A stretch of DNA of 10,316 nt from Thermoplasmatota archaeon (GCA_030595765.1 JAUVCJ010000066.1:1-10316); one strand, 5' to 3'. Positions 1-6,234 are shown, counted from the stretch's first letter. Notes: generated by a model not told the origin, from the letters alone. A program made the numbers and translations.

Positions 1-467
1 GAGCCGGGGCCATCTGCACCGACCACCACCTTTGCCTTGTGAATGCCCTTGTTGGTAGTGACCTCCCAGTGCCCTTTCTTTTGCTCAAGGTCCAATGCTC
101 TTTCCACCTTGAACTCGGCTCCATTTTCCCTAGCTAGCCCCAACAGATGCTGGTCAAATTTGTCTCTGTTCAGGGACTGGCCCTGAAAGTCCAACCTGTA
201 TTCTTTGCCGCTTGGGAGTTTCATGATGATTGCTTGGGTCTTTCTGCTCACCAATGAATCGTCAATGTTGAAAAGCTCTTCAAGGTCCTTGACACCTGGG
301 AGGAGCTTGAACATTTCCGGAGTTCTGGGGATGAATTCTCCGCACTGGATGGGTTTGCCAACATCCTTTTTTCTATCTATAATAAGCGTTGATGCTCCCT
401 TTTCTGCTGCAAACCCGGCAGTAGTGCTTCCTGCTGGCCCTGCTCCAATAACTATGCAGTCCAGCAT
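1..467 (-). CDS. Geranylgeranyl reductase family FAD protein, 5' part (runs off window)
   Basis: About 155 N-terminal residues are visible; the rest lies beyond position 1, since the family is usually near 400 residues. The protein starts MLDCIVIGAGPAG, a Rossmann FAD-binding GxGxxG motif at residues 8-13. It continues with a KPIQCGE segment, matching the PxxCGE signature of archaeal geranylgeranyl reductases, and ends at the window edge with GADGPGS, the second FAD-contact motif. Family members saturate the double bonds of geranylgeranyl chains in archaeal membrane lipids; some act on quinone side chains or free prenyl diphosphates, so the substrate is not settled here. The start ATG shares its first base with the TGA of the mini-ORF upstream, and GAGGTG just 5' of it can serve as ribosome binding site. 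It is the last member of a minus-strand run led here by the polyprenyl synthase. Family is confident; substrate is inference. Confidence 0.88.
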   Translation of the reverse strand, partial: MLDCIVIGAGPAGSTTAGFAAEKGASTLIIDRKKDVGKPIQCGEFIPRTPEMFKLLPGVKDLEELFNIDDSLVSRKTQAIIMKLPSGKEYRLDFQGQSLNRDKFDQHLLGLARENGAEFKVERALDLEQKKGHWEVTTNKGIHKAKVVVGADGPG

Positions 468-517
468 CAGCTACACCTCGTAAGAACTCTCATAATTACT
501 GTGCAGTCCAACAACAT
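467..517 (-). CDS. Junction mini-ORF 2 (16 codons), duplicated gene-junction copy
   Basis: The frame reads MLLDCTVIMRVLTRCS then TGA. Its TGA overlaps the ATG of the geranylgeranyl reductase by one base, and its own ATG overlaps the TGA of mini-ORF 1. The first half (M-L-D-C-x-V-I) copies the reductase N terminus. The second half (R-V-L-x-R-C-S) resembles the polyprenyl synthase C terminus (H-I-I-S-R-C-N). It therefore looks like a tandem duplicate of the synthase/reductase junction, not an independently evolved peptide. A GAGGTG lies just upstream of its start. It may be translated as part of a coupled series; whether the peptide has a function cannot be told. Confidence 0.4.
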   Translation of the reverse strand: MLLDCTVIMRVLTRCS

Positions 518-567
518 CAGCTACACCTCGCAAGAACTCTCATAATTACGGCGCAGTCCAACATCAT
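517..567 (-). CDS. Junction mini-ORF 1 (16 codons), duplicated gene-junction copy
   Basis: The frame reads MMLDCAVIMRVLARCS then TGA. Its ATG overlaps the stop of the polyprenyl synthase (TGATG), and its own TGA overlaps the ATG of mini-ORF 2. Over the 50-bp unit it differs from mini-ORF 2 at four positions by my count, and none of the changes breaks the frame or the stop/start overlap. GAGGTG precedes the ATG as in the other two copies. Structure and origin are seen in the sequence; translation is inference. Confidence 0.4.
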   Translation of the reverse strand: MMLDCAVIMRVLARCS

Positions 568-1547
568 CAGTTGCACCTCGAAATGATATGGTCAGCATAC
601 TCCTCAAGTCTGTCTCTGGGATCGGAGGCTGGAAATCTGGATAGTGCTTCCAGAGCTTTTTCCCTGTGATGTCTGGCGCTTTGCATTGCCGCTTCCAGCG
701 CACCCACACGAGTGAGAATATCTCTGGCGTGTTTAAGGCTGTTACCATTATTGCCCACATTGCCCACTGTTGTTATCATCTGTACCAGGTCTGATCTATC
801 TTTTCCCTTGGTCAGCTTAACCCCCAGTATCAGGGGTAGAGTGACATTGCCTTGGGCAATATCCGCCCCTGGCAGCTTTCCTAAGGTCAGCTCGTCTCCT
901 GTAATGTCCAGAACATCATCGGTTATCTGGAAAGCAAGTCCAAGTTGCAATCCAAAGTCCGCCAAGGATCCTTGGATCTCAGTTGGTGCCCCTGCTAGCA
1001 TTGATCCCATCCTTGCACCTGCTGAGAATAAACAGGCTGTCTTTCCTTCGATGAGCTCCATGTATTCATTGACCTTGAATTCGAGGTTCCCGATGTTCCT
1101 TGCCTGCCTTATCTCGGACTCGGCCAGCTTCCGGCTTGTAGCCGATGTGAGCTCGATTATTTCCCGGCCATAAGCACCTGCCATTCCAAAACCAAGGGCA
1201 AAGAGGTAGTCGCCTGCTATCAGGGCGTTCACCCTGCCATACTTGCAGGATGCCGCTTCCCTTCCTCTTCTTAGAATGCCTTCATCGTTTATGTCGTCGT
1301 GTATGAGGGTGGCAGTGTGAATAAGCTCAACCGCTGCTGCAAGCTTGATGATTGGGCTGGCATCATCCCCACCACTGGCTTTGAATGAAAGCAGTAGAAA
1401 TGCCGGGCTGAGGCGCAAGCCTCCAGAGCCCACCACAAGAAAGCACATCTGGGTGATGAGAACCACATCAGACTGGGTTCTGCAATTCAGCTCCTTTTCA
1501 ACGAGGTCAAGCTCAAGACCTAGGCCGAAATCAACCCTTTTTGCCAT
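567..1547 (-). CDS. Trans-polyprenyl diphosphate synthase, long-chain type
   Basis: The 326-residue protein condenses isopentenyl diphosphate onto an allylic diphosphate. Both Mg-binding aspartate motifs are intact: DDIND at residues 84-88, followed by RRG at 93-95, and DDVLD at 210-214. A GKT motif lies at 168-170. The context HTATLIHDDI and the late motif GNVTLP (233-238) resemble heptaprenyl/octaprenyl/solanesyl synthases more than short-chain GGPP synthases, so a quinone side chain is a plausible product; a GGPP role remains possible. The usual IPP-binding GGKRxRP reads GGLRLSP at residues 42-48, losing the lysine and the second arginine. The frame is open for 36 further codons upstream, but ATG 1547 is preferred: homology begins soon after it and a TATA-like box lies 26 bp upstream, implying a leaderless mRNA. 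Its TGA overlaps the first junction mini-ORF. Confidence 0.88.
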   Translation of the reverse strand: MAKRVDFGLGLELDLVEKELNCRTQSDVVLITQMCFLVVGSGGLRLSPAFLLLSFKASGGDDASPIIKLAAAVELIHTATLIHDDINDEGILRRGREAASCKYGRVNALIAGDYLFALGFGMAGAYGREIIELTSATSRKLAESEIRQARNIGNLEFKVNEYMELIEGKTACLFSAGARMGSMLAGAPTEIQGSLADFGLQLGLAFQITDDVLDITGDELTLGKLPGADIAQGNVTLPLILGVKLTKGKDRSDLVQMITTVGNVGNNGNSLKHARDILTRVGALEAAMQSARHHREKALEALSRFPASDPRDRLEEYADHIISRCN

Positions 1548-1569
1548 CAAATTGGGAAACGAGCCTGAA

Positions 1570-1577
1570 TATATTAA
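1570..1577 (-). promoter_or_regulatory. TATA-like box of the polyprenyl synthase, leaderless geometry
   Basis: TTAATATA on the minus strand is centred about 26 bp upstream of ATG 1547. No ribosome binding site lies between box and ATG. This fits an archaeal promoter starting transcription at or next to the start codon. No strong purine-rich BRE is seen upstream. Confidence 0.45.
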
Positions 1578-1663
1578 GGGTTCCCTGAAGACTGCTTGAG
1601 CAGTTGAGAACCTCCAGGCTAAATGCAGGCATTCTGCTGAGCTTACCCGGCACACTGGTGTCT

Positions 1664-2533
1664 CTAATTCTTTGGCAGCAGTGGTATTAGGGCTGAGGCG
1701 AATCCGGGCAGGTGCCTTGTCTGAAGCAGTATTTTTCCAGGACCCACAAGATCAGAGACCAGTCCTTCACCGCTGAGAATTGTGCTCTTCCATCCACCAA
1801 CACGTCTTACACTGAATTGCATGGTCTCAGGGAAAGCCACCAGATGACCTGTGTCTACAGAGAGCTGTTCTCCTGCTGCCAGGTCTTTCTCGATAATACC
1901 ACCAAATGAGGATACCCACAGGGTGCCATTGCCAGAGGCTCTGAGCATTACAAAATCCTTCTCAGACAGGAAGCCTTTCAGCCCCTGCCATTTTGTATCC
2001 AGATTGACCTGAGGGTCGGATGCCAAGAATGCCCCGCTCTGAAGGACCATGCCCCCCATGTTCATGTTCAGTGGCTTGATGTCTCCCATTAATGGGGATA
2101 CAAGGGCTAGCTCACCGGGGCCATGTTCGGCAGTGAAAGTGTTCACAAAGAAGGATTCTCCTCCTAGAGCAGATGTCATAAGCCCCTTCATCAGGCCACC
2201 CTTTCTGCCGTGGGTCTTGATCTCAATAGTTCTGTGCATGTACATCATCGCACCTTTCTCAGCTACGATGCTCTGGCCATGCTGGAGTTTTAAAATGAGG
2301 GTTGAGAACGATGGGGAGTGGACGATCTCGTTGTCGTATCCTCCGGCTGCTGGCTGTCCACCCTGGGCTGGTTGCCCACCCTGAGCCGGCTGTTGCTGCG
2401 CTGCTGGTTGCTGCGCCACTGCTGGCTGCTGCGCTGCGGCAGCCTGGTCGTATTTTTTACAGGTATGACAATACCATTGGCTGTATTCCTCTACGTACTG
2501 CATCTCATTGTTACATGTTGGACAGGCACTCAT
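1664..2533 (-). CDS. Zinc-ribbon AIM24/TIGR00266-family protein
   Basis: This 289-residue protein has three parts. Residues 1-30 form a small zinc ribbon, with cysteine pairs C4/C7 and C22/C25 and an aromatic WYCHTC segment. Residues 31-66 are a flexible linker rich in Gln, Ala, Pro and Gly, with QQPA and QGGQPA repeats. From about residue 68 to the end is an AIM24/DUF124-type beta domain, with Gly-rich strands and a hydrophobic GALMKG-like and VNTFTAEHGPGELAL-like pattern typical of TIGR00266 proteins. The biochemical role of this family is not established; the yeast member affects mitochondrial inner-membrane organisation. No signal peptide or clear membrane span is seen, so a cytoplasmic location is likely. 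The ATG at 2533 is preceded by GAGG at suitable distance. The gap to the polyprenyl synthase is 116 bp with a separate promoter, so the two are probably not strictly one operon. Confidence 0.85.
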   Translation of the reverse strand: MSACPTCNNEMQYVEEYSQWYCHTCKKYDQAAAAQQPAVAQQPAAQQQPAQGGQPAQGGQPAAGGYDNEIVHSPSFSTLILKLQHGQSIVAEKGAMMYMHRTIEIKTHGRKGGLMKGLMTSALGGESFFVNTFTAEHGPGELALVSPLMGDIKPLNMNMGGMVLQSGAFLASDPQVNLDTKWQGLKGFLSEKDFVMLRASGNGTLWVSSFGGIIEKDLAAGEQLSVDTGHLVAFPETMQFSVRRVGGWKSTILSGEGLVSDLVGPGKILLQTRHLPGFASALIPLLPKN

Positions 2534-2587
2534 GATGATTCCTCGCTAGGGGATTACCGACATCGGGCTTAATCATTTTTTCTATGG

Positions 2588-2598
2588 TTTTTAATTAT
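2588..2598 (-). promoter_or_regulatory. Probable TATA box for the AIM24 gene
   Basis: An A/T-only stretch (AATTAAAAA on the minus strand) lies about 60 bp upstream of ATG 2533. It would place the transcription start near 2567 and leave a leader of about 34 nt containing the GAGG ribosome binding site. Position and composition only; no experimental support. Confidence 0.35.
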
Positions 2599-2635
2599 TT
2601 GAGATATTCATTGAGATTCTCAATGATTTCTCAAT
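2599..2635. promoter_or_regulatory. Nested palindrome, candidate operator
   Basis: A perfect 17-bp palindrome, CATTGAGATTCTCAATG (2609-2625, 8-bp arms around one base), is flanked by further half-sites: TTGAGA at 2599-2604 and TCTCAAT at 2629-2635. The right-hand half-sites repeat with an 11-bp step, one helical turn. A further CTCAATG lies at 2646-2652. The array abuts the probable TATA box of the AIM24 gene on its upstream side, where a bound dimeric regulator would affect TBP/TFB access. Confidence 0.45.
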
Positions 2636-2671
2636 AAGCATATTCCTCAATGTTCAGAATTTCTCTTCATT

Positions 2672-2690
2672 TTATCTGATTGCCAGATAA
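2672..2690 (-). terminator. Small hairpin after the nitroreductase gene
   Basis: TTATCTG and CAGATAA (7-bp arms, 5-nt loop) begin 8 bp after the nitroreductase stop on the minus strand. No strong T-run follows directly, so it may be a processing or weak termination signal, or coincidental. Confidence 0.25.
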
Positions 2691-2697
2691 CATTTGT

Positions 2698-3243
2698 CTA
2701 TTCCAATATCTTAACGATATCCCGTGCTTCTTTTCTTCTTGGGCAGGTGGGTGTTTCATCTGGGAATCCCAAAGGGGTTACGGTGGCAACATAATGGGTT
2801 TCAGGAATTCCAAGCATATGCTTGACATCATCTCTATCCAGGTCTGCTATCCAGCAGGTGCCTAGACCCATAAGATGCGCTGCCAATGCTAGATGGTAGG
2901 CACCGATGCATCCGTCTTGAACATGCCTGCTGGAAATATTGGGATCTGAGCATATCGCTATTGCCATGGGAGCCCATGCAATCGGAGCGCTGGCGCCGTT
3001 TCTTACTGCTGCCAGGGCTTCAAGCTTTTTTCTGTCCCTTATGACTACATAGTAGTAGGGCTGAGAGTTCCTGGCGGTCGGTGCAAACCTGCAGGCCTCG
3101 AATACCTTCCAAAGAAGATCCTCTGGAACTGCCTCCTTTCTGAATTGCCTAATGCTCCTGCGGCTGGTCAGAAGCTCCAGCCCGTTCATGTATATATCTG
3201 GGCTTTCCGCTGGGACAACTGGCTGGGTATCGTTCTGCGACAT
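2698..3243 (-). CDS. Nitroreductase-family FMN oxidoreductase
   Basis: At 181 residues this is the normal size for a nitroreductase-family flavoprotein. Family marks are RRSIRQF at residues 28-34 (FMN phosphate contacts), APTARNSQPY at 54-63 (the usual AxSAxNxQPW-type FMN/dimer motif), and a C-terminal Gly-Phe-Pro-Asp-Glu stretch. Such proteins use NAD(P)H through FMN to reduce nitro-aromatics, quinones, flavins or other acceptors; the physiological substrate cannot be read from the sequence. The ATG at 3243 adds 18 poorly conserved residues before the domain. A second ATG at 3189 would start right at the domain, and the true start is uncertain. The gene follows pnp by 51 bp on the same strand, in a gap filled with inverted repeats. 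A four-cysteine metal site is absent. Confidence 0.85.
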   Translation of the reverse strand: MSQNDTQPVVPAESPDIYMNGLELLTSRRSIRQFRKEAVPEDLLWKVFEACRFAPTARNSQPYYYVVIRDRKKLEALAAVRNGASAPIAWAPMAIAICSDPNISSRHVQDGCIGAYHLALAAHLMGLGTCWIADLDRDDVKHMLGIPETHYVATVTPLGFPDETPTCPRRKEARDIVKILE

Positions 3244-3247
3244 GGTT

Positions 3248-3291
3248 GCCCAGATGGGCTCGGCAGGAGATAATCTTTCTCGTTACCTGCC
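3248..3291 (-). repeat. Two inverted repeats in the pnp/nitroreductase gap
   Basis: GGCAGG at 3262-3267 pairs with CCTGCC at 3286-3291, with AGA/TCT able to extend the stem inside. Next to it GCCC (3248-3251) pairs with GGGC (3256-3259). Together they take up most of the 51-bp gap downstream of pnp. They could stabilise the pnp 3' end or separate the two genes. No T-run follows. Confidence 0.35.
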
Positions 3292-3294
3292 AAT

Positions 3295-5625
3295 CTAGTC
3301 CCTGAACCTCTCGGCTGGCTTGCGCTTCTCTCCAGAGTCTCCGCCATCTCCATCATAGTTTCTTTTTGGAGGACGCCCACCGTCACGACGGTCATTGCTA
3401 TGGCCTCTACTAGGGCCACCGCGTCTGTCTCCTCCTCTTGATGGAGGTGGCCTGCGTGGGCGCTCGACATAGCCTTCTGGTTTTGGCAACAGTGCCTTGA
3501 GGGACACATCGACCTTGCCTCTGTCTATCTTGGTCACTTTCACAGTCAGCTTGTCTCCGAGCTTGATGCGGTCAGTCACTTTGTCAACATGTGTCCAGTC
3601 TATTTCAGAAACATGCAGGAATCCGTCTTTGCCAGGGGTCAGGTTGATGAACGCGCCGAAGTTCATGATCTTTACAACCTCAGCATTATCGTACACCTCT
3701 CCGACCTCAATGACCTTGACTATGTCCCTGATGGTGCTCTCAGCGTTTTTTGCCTTCTCAGCATCTGTGGAGGTTACCATTACCATGCCGCTATCCTCGA
3801 TATCGATCTGAACCTCGAACTCATCCTGAAGGCCTCTGATTATCTTGCCACCAGGTCCAATGACGTCTCCGATCTTTTCCGGGTCTATCTTGAAGTTGAT
3901 AATGCGCGGTGCATAGCCGGAAAGCTCACCTCTAGGCTCTGGTATGACTTTCTCGATAACGTCCAGGCACTCATTGATGCCTTTCCGCACCTGTGTGAAA
4001 GTGGCCTCGATTATATCCAAACCTACGCCTCTGGTCTTCGTGTCCATCTGGAGGGCTGTCAATCCGTTGCGTGTGCCTGTGAACTTGAAGTCCATGCCAC
4101 CAGCGCCGTCCTCCATGTCCTGAAGGTCAGTAAGGATCTTCCAGCGTTTCCCATCCGAAGCCATGCCCATAGCCATTCCGGCAACAGGGCTGCTGATCGG
4201 GACACCTGCATCCATCAATGCCAGGGTGGAGCCACAGGTCGCACCCATGGATGATGAGCCATTTGAGGACATGACCTCGCTCACAACTCTTATTGTATAT
4301 GGGAAGTCTTCCAGGTCTGGCAGGACTGGGAGCAGCCCTTTTTCAGCCAGGGCACCGTGTCCTATGTCTCTTCTGCTTGCACCTCTAAGCGGCTTTGTCT
4401 CGCCAACTGAGAAGGGCAGGAAATTGTAGTGATGGAAGTACTTCCTGTGAAGGTCGTGCTCCAGATCTTCGACAATAAGGTCGTCACCAGGCGCTCCCAA
4501 TGTCGCGACTGAGAGAACTTGGGTCTCACCTCTGGTGAAAAGCCCGGTTCCATGTGCTCTAGGCAGAATGCTTACCTCAGATGTAAGTGTCCTGATCTCG
4601 TCCATTTTCCTGCCATCCACACGCTGATCCTTATCAAGAATAGCCATTGTCACCTGCTCCTCCATGAATTCATAGAAGAAACCATCTAGGAGTTTCTTGA
4701 TGTACTTCTCGGTTCCATCCTGGTCCCTCTTATCGGTTACCAGTTTCACCTTGAACTCATCTACCAACATCTGCTTGAGCTCGGCCAGTATGACCTTTCT
4801 CTCTCCCTTTGAACCTTTTGGATTGTTGAAAAGGAACTTGTCCAGGTGGGGCAAGCAGGCCTTTTTCAGAACTTCGACGTCCTTCTTCTCATCCTCGGAC
4901 ATGCTTACACTCCATGCAAGCTCGTCGTCTTTTGCCTTTTCCACTCCTATCTCGGAGCGTACCTTGTCGAGGAACTTGGCCAGGGGGCCCATGGCCTCCA
5001 TTGCAACCTCGAATCCTGCTTGAACATCCTGGTCCGGTAGGTTAGAAGAGCTTGCATCTACCATTGTAATTCGCTCTCCATCTCCCATGACCAGCAGTTG
5101 CATGTCAGAGTATTCCAGCTCGTCCACAGTTGGGTTGACAACTGGGTGGCCGTTTATCATTCCAATACGCACTCCAACAATGGGGCCGTCAAAAGGAACT
5201 CTGGATATGTGAAGCGCAGTGCACGCAGCGATCATCGCCACAATGTCGGGCTTGTTCTCGTTGTCGATGCATAGAGGCATGCATATTATCTGGACATCAT
5301 TTCTCATGCCATTAGGGAACAATGGCCGAAGTCCTCTGTCTATCATTCTGCTGGTAAGCACTGATAGTGTTGAAGGCCTGCCCTCTCGTCTGGTGAATCT
5401 GGGTCCTTTTATTGCCCCTGCTGCGAACCATCTCTCCTCGTAATCTACCATAAGAGGGAAGAAGTTCATACCCATTCTGGCATTCTTTGCCATTGTGACA
5501 GTGGCCATTACCACAGTTTCACCCATCTGTACGGTGACGGCACCATCGGCCTGTCCACCCATTCGCCCGTGCTCAATTATGAGCTTCTTTCCGGCGAAAT
5601 CTGTTTCAAATCTCTTTACAGTCAT
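3295..5625 (-). CDS. pnp: Polynucleotide phosphorylase (PNPase)
   Basis: This 776-residue enzyme degrades RNA 3' to 5' using phosphate and can add tails in reverse. All domains of bacterial PNPase are present: first RNase PH core (about 12-210), helical linker (about 215-325), second RNase PH core (about 335-555), KH domain (574-640, with GPGG at 590-593) and S1 domain (641-712). The active site is complete: R418/R419, the S457-S459 phosphate-binding triplet, and D506, D512 and K514, all at a constant +20 offset from the E. coli residues. The last 55 residues (722-776) form an Arg/Gly/Pro/Asp-rich disordered tail. The ATG has AGGTG seven bases upstream. The usual bacterial neighbour rpsO is not adjacent; nitroreductase follows. 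Most archaea use the exosome instead, so if the host is archaeal this gene points to transfer or an unusual RNA-decay system. Confidence 0.97.
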   Translation of the reverse strand: MTVKRFETDFAGKKLIIEHGRMGGQADGAVTVQMGETVVMATVTMAKNARMGMNFFPLMVDYEERWFAAGAIKGPRFTRREGRPSTLSVLTSRMIDRGLRPLFPNGMRNDVQIICMPLCIDNENKPDIVAMIAACTALHISRVPFDGPIVGVRIGMINGHPVVNPTVDELEYSDMQLLVMGDGERITMVDASSSNLPDQDVQAGFEVAMEAMGPLAKFLDKVRSEIGVEKAKDDELAWSVSMSEDEKKDVEVLKKACLPHLDKFLFNNPKGSKGERKVILAELKQMLVDEFKVKLVTDKRDQDGTEKYIKKLLDGFFYEFMEEQVTMAILDKDQRVDGRKMDEIRTLTSEVSILPRAHGTGLFTRGETQVLSVATLGAPGDDLIVEDLEHDLHRKYFHHYNFLPFSVGETKPLRGASRRDIGHGALAEKGLLPVLPDLEDFPYTIRVVSEVMSSNGSSSMGATCGSTLALMDAGVPISSPVAGMAMGMASDGKRWKILTDLQDMEDGAGGMDFKFTGTRNGLTALQMDTKTRGVGLDIIEATFTQVRKGINECLDVIEKVIPEPRGELSGYAPRIINFKIDPEKIGDVIGPGGKIIRGLQDEFEVQIDIEDSGMVMVTSTDAEKAKNAESTIRDIVKVIEVGEVYDNAEVVKIMNFGAFINLTPGKDGFLHVSEIDWTHVDKVTDRIKLGDKLTVKVTKIDRGKVDVSLKALLPKPEGYVERPRRPPPSRGGDRRGGPSRGHSNDRRDGGRPPKRNYDGDGGDSGEKRKPAERFRD

Positions 5626-5632
5626 TGTTTAA

Positions 5633-5680
5633 CACCTGTTTTTCCGTTCAATTCGCTTTGCGATATGCATAGTTTTAAGC
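5633..5680 (-). promoter_or_regulatory. pnp ribosome binding site and candidate promoter
   Basis: AGGTG at 5633-5637, seven bases before ATG 5625, is a good Shine-Dalgarno match. Further upstream TTAAAA (5673-5678) is the best TATA-like element and would start a leader of about 25 nt. The ribosome binding site is more convincing than the TATA box. Confidence 0.35.
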
Positions 5681-5794
5681 AAAAAGCAGTTAACCAATCA
5701 ACCCACCATTCTTACAGGGATACCCATTTGATATTCAGTAGGCATTCAGTAAGTCGCGCTCAAATACGTGTGCGCAAGAGGTGATGATTGTAAA

Positions 5795-5887
5795 TTATTT
5801 TTTTTCCTGACCAACAGACCTATGCTGCCTGTAAGTCATTTTCAGCCCTTTCCTGGCTATCTTTGCTTGCTTGCCTTTGCGAGCCAA
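5795..5887 (-). CDS. Possible 30-residue basic protein
   Basis: From TTG 5887 the frame reads 30 residues starting MARKGKQAKIARKGLK and ending SVGQEKK before TAA. More than a third of the residues are Lys or Arg. It begins 17 bp after the stop of the CcmF-like fragment on the same strand. There is no ribosome binding site and the start is TTG, so chance or relic status is quite possible. No family is recognised. Confidence 0.2.
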   Translation of the reverse strand: MARKGKQAKIARKGLKMTYRQHRSVGQEKK

Positions 5888-5904
5888 AGAGTAAGGTTAA
5901 TTAT

Positions 5905-6234
5905 TTAAAGCTTTGTCTTTGTTTTTTCAGAACATTTTCCTCTCTGGCTCAGGCCTAGCCTACTCAAACCCAAATCAGCCCCCAATAAAAGCAGCATTCC
6001 ACTGGAACCCAACCATAGGCCAACCCAAAGAAGGGATATCATTGGTATTACTTTGACCTCCAGGCTTGCACTTACAATGTTGAGTGTTGTGATCTGGGTC
6101 GTACTGGAGTTCCCGACCCGCACAATACCATCTTCTACTGTCTCGATGCCCAGAACGGAACAGTGTAGGTCATGGGTCAATGTGCTCTCGATGTCAGAAA
6201 GCTGTTTGTAAACTCCTGTGGTGGTGTCCAGATG
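5905..6234 (-). pseudogene. Orphan C-terminal fragment resembling CcmF (cytochrome c maturation)
   Basis: The frame is open for 109 residues after a TAG at 6235-6237. It contains a segment IESTLTHDLHCSVLGIE, then SASLEVKVIPMISLLWVGLW and a single hydrophobic span ending GMLLLLGADLG, followed by a basic tail. This order matches the end of CcmF heme-lyase proteins: an ST-x-x-x-DLY-x-x-LG segment, a beta strand, then a Pro-leading last membrane helix with the W-x-G-x-x-L pattern. The roughly 500 or more N-terminal residues with the tryptophan-rich heme motif are absent; upstream is the promoter of the opposite gene. The first start codon is a TTG at 6180 with weak context. It is most likely a remnant of a deleted gene; a detached, working CcmF C-terminal subunit is the alternative. 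The match is from memory of the family, not a search. Confidence 0.4.

Larger units (their letters stand above)
447..585 (-). repeat. Tandem triplication of a gene junction, 50-bp start-to-start period
   Basis: Three copies of a segment combining the last codons of the polyprenyl synthase with the first codons of the reductase lie in tandem. The start codons fall at 567, 517 and 467, exactly 50 bp apart. Each copy carries GAGGTG, a short spacer, TGATG, then a TTG/CTG-GAC-TGC start region. The copy belonging to the real reductase lacks one codon after its ATG, so sequence-based spacing is 47 and 50. The outer halves have diverged more than the two central copies, as expected if the outer halves are constrained by the flanking proteins. 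Confidence 0.85.

Noticed and set aside
447..585. CRISPR array
   Set aside because: The repeat units are contiguous with no unique spacers and consist of neighbouring gene ends, so this is a junction duplication.
1548..1655. Upstream 36-codon extension of the polyprenyl synthase
   Set aside because: It does not resemble the family's N terminus and it overlaps the TATA-like box. ATG 1547 fits the promoter geometry.
3589..4254. Long plus-strand open frame opposite pnp (221 codons)
   Set aside because: It is antisense to conserved PNPase core and KH/S1 coding sequence and its translation shows no family. It is a shadow of the real gene.
5798..5805. Eight-T run as a plus-strand terminator
   Set aside because: No plus-strand gene lies upstream of it; it is simply the AAA-AAA end of the possible small minus-strand ORF or AT-rich spacer.
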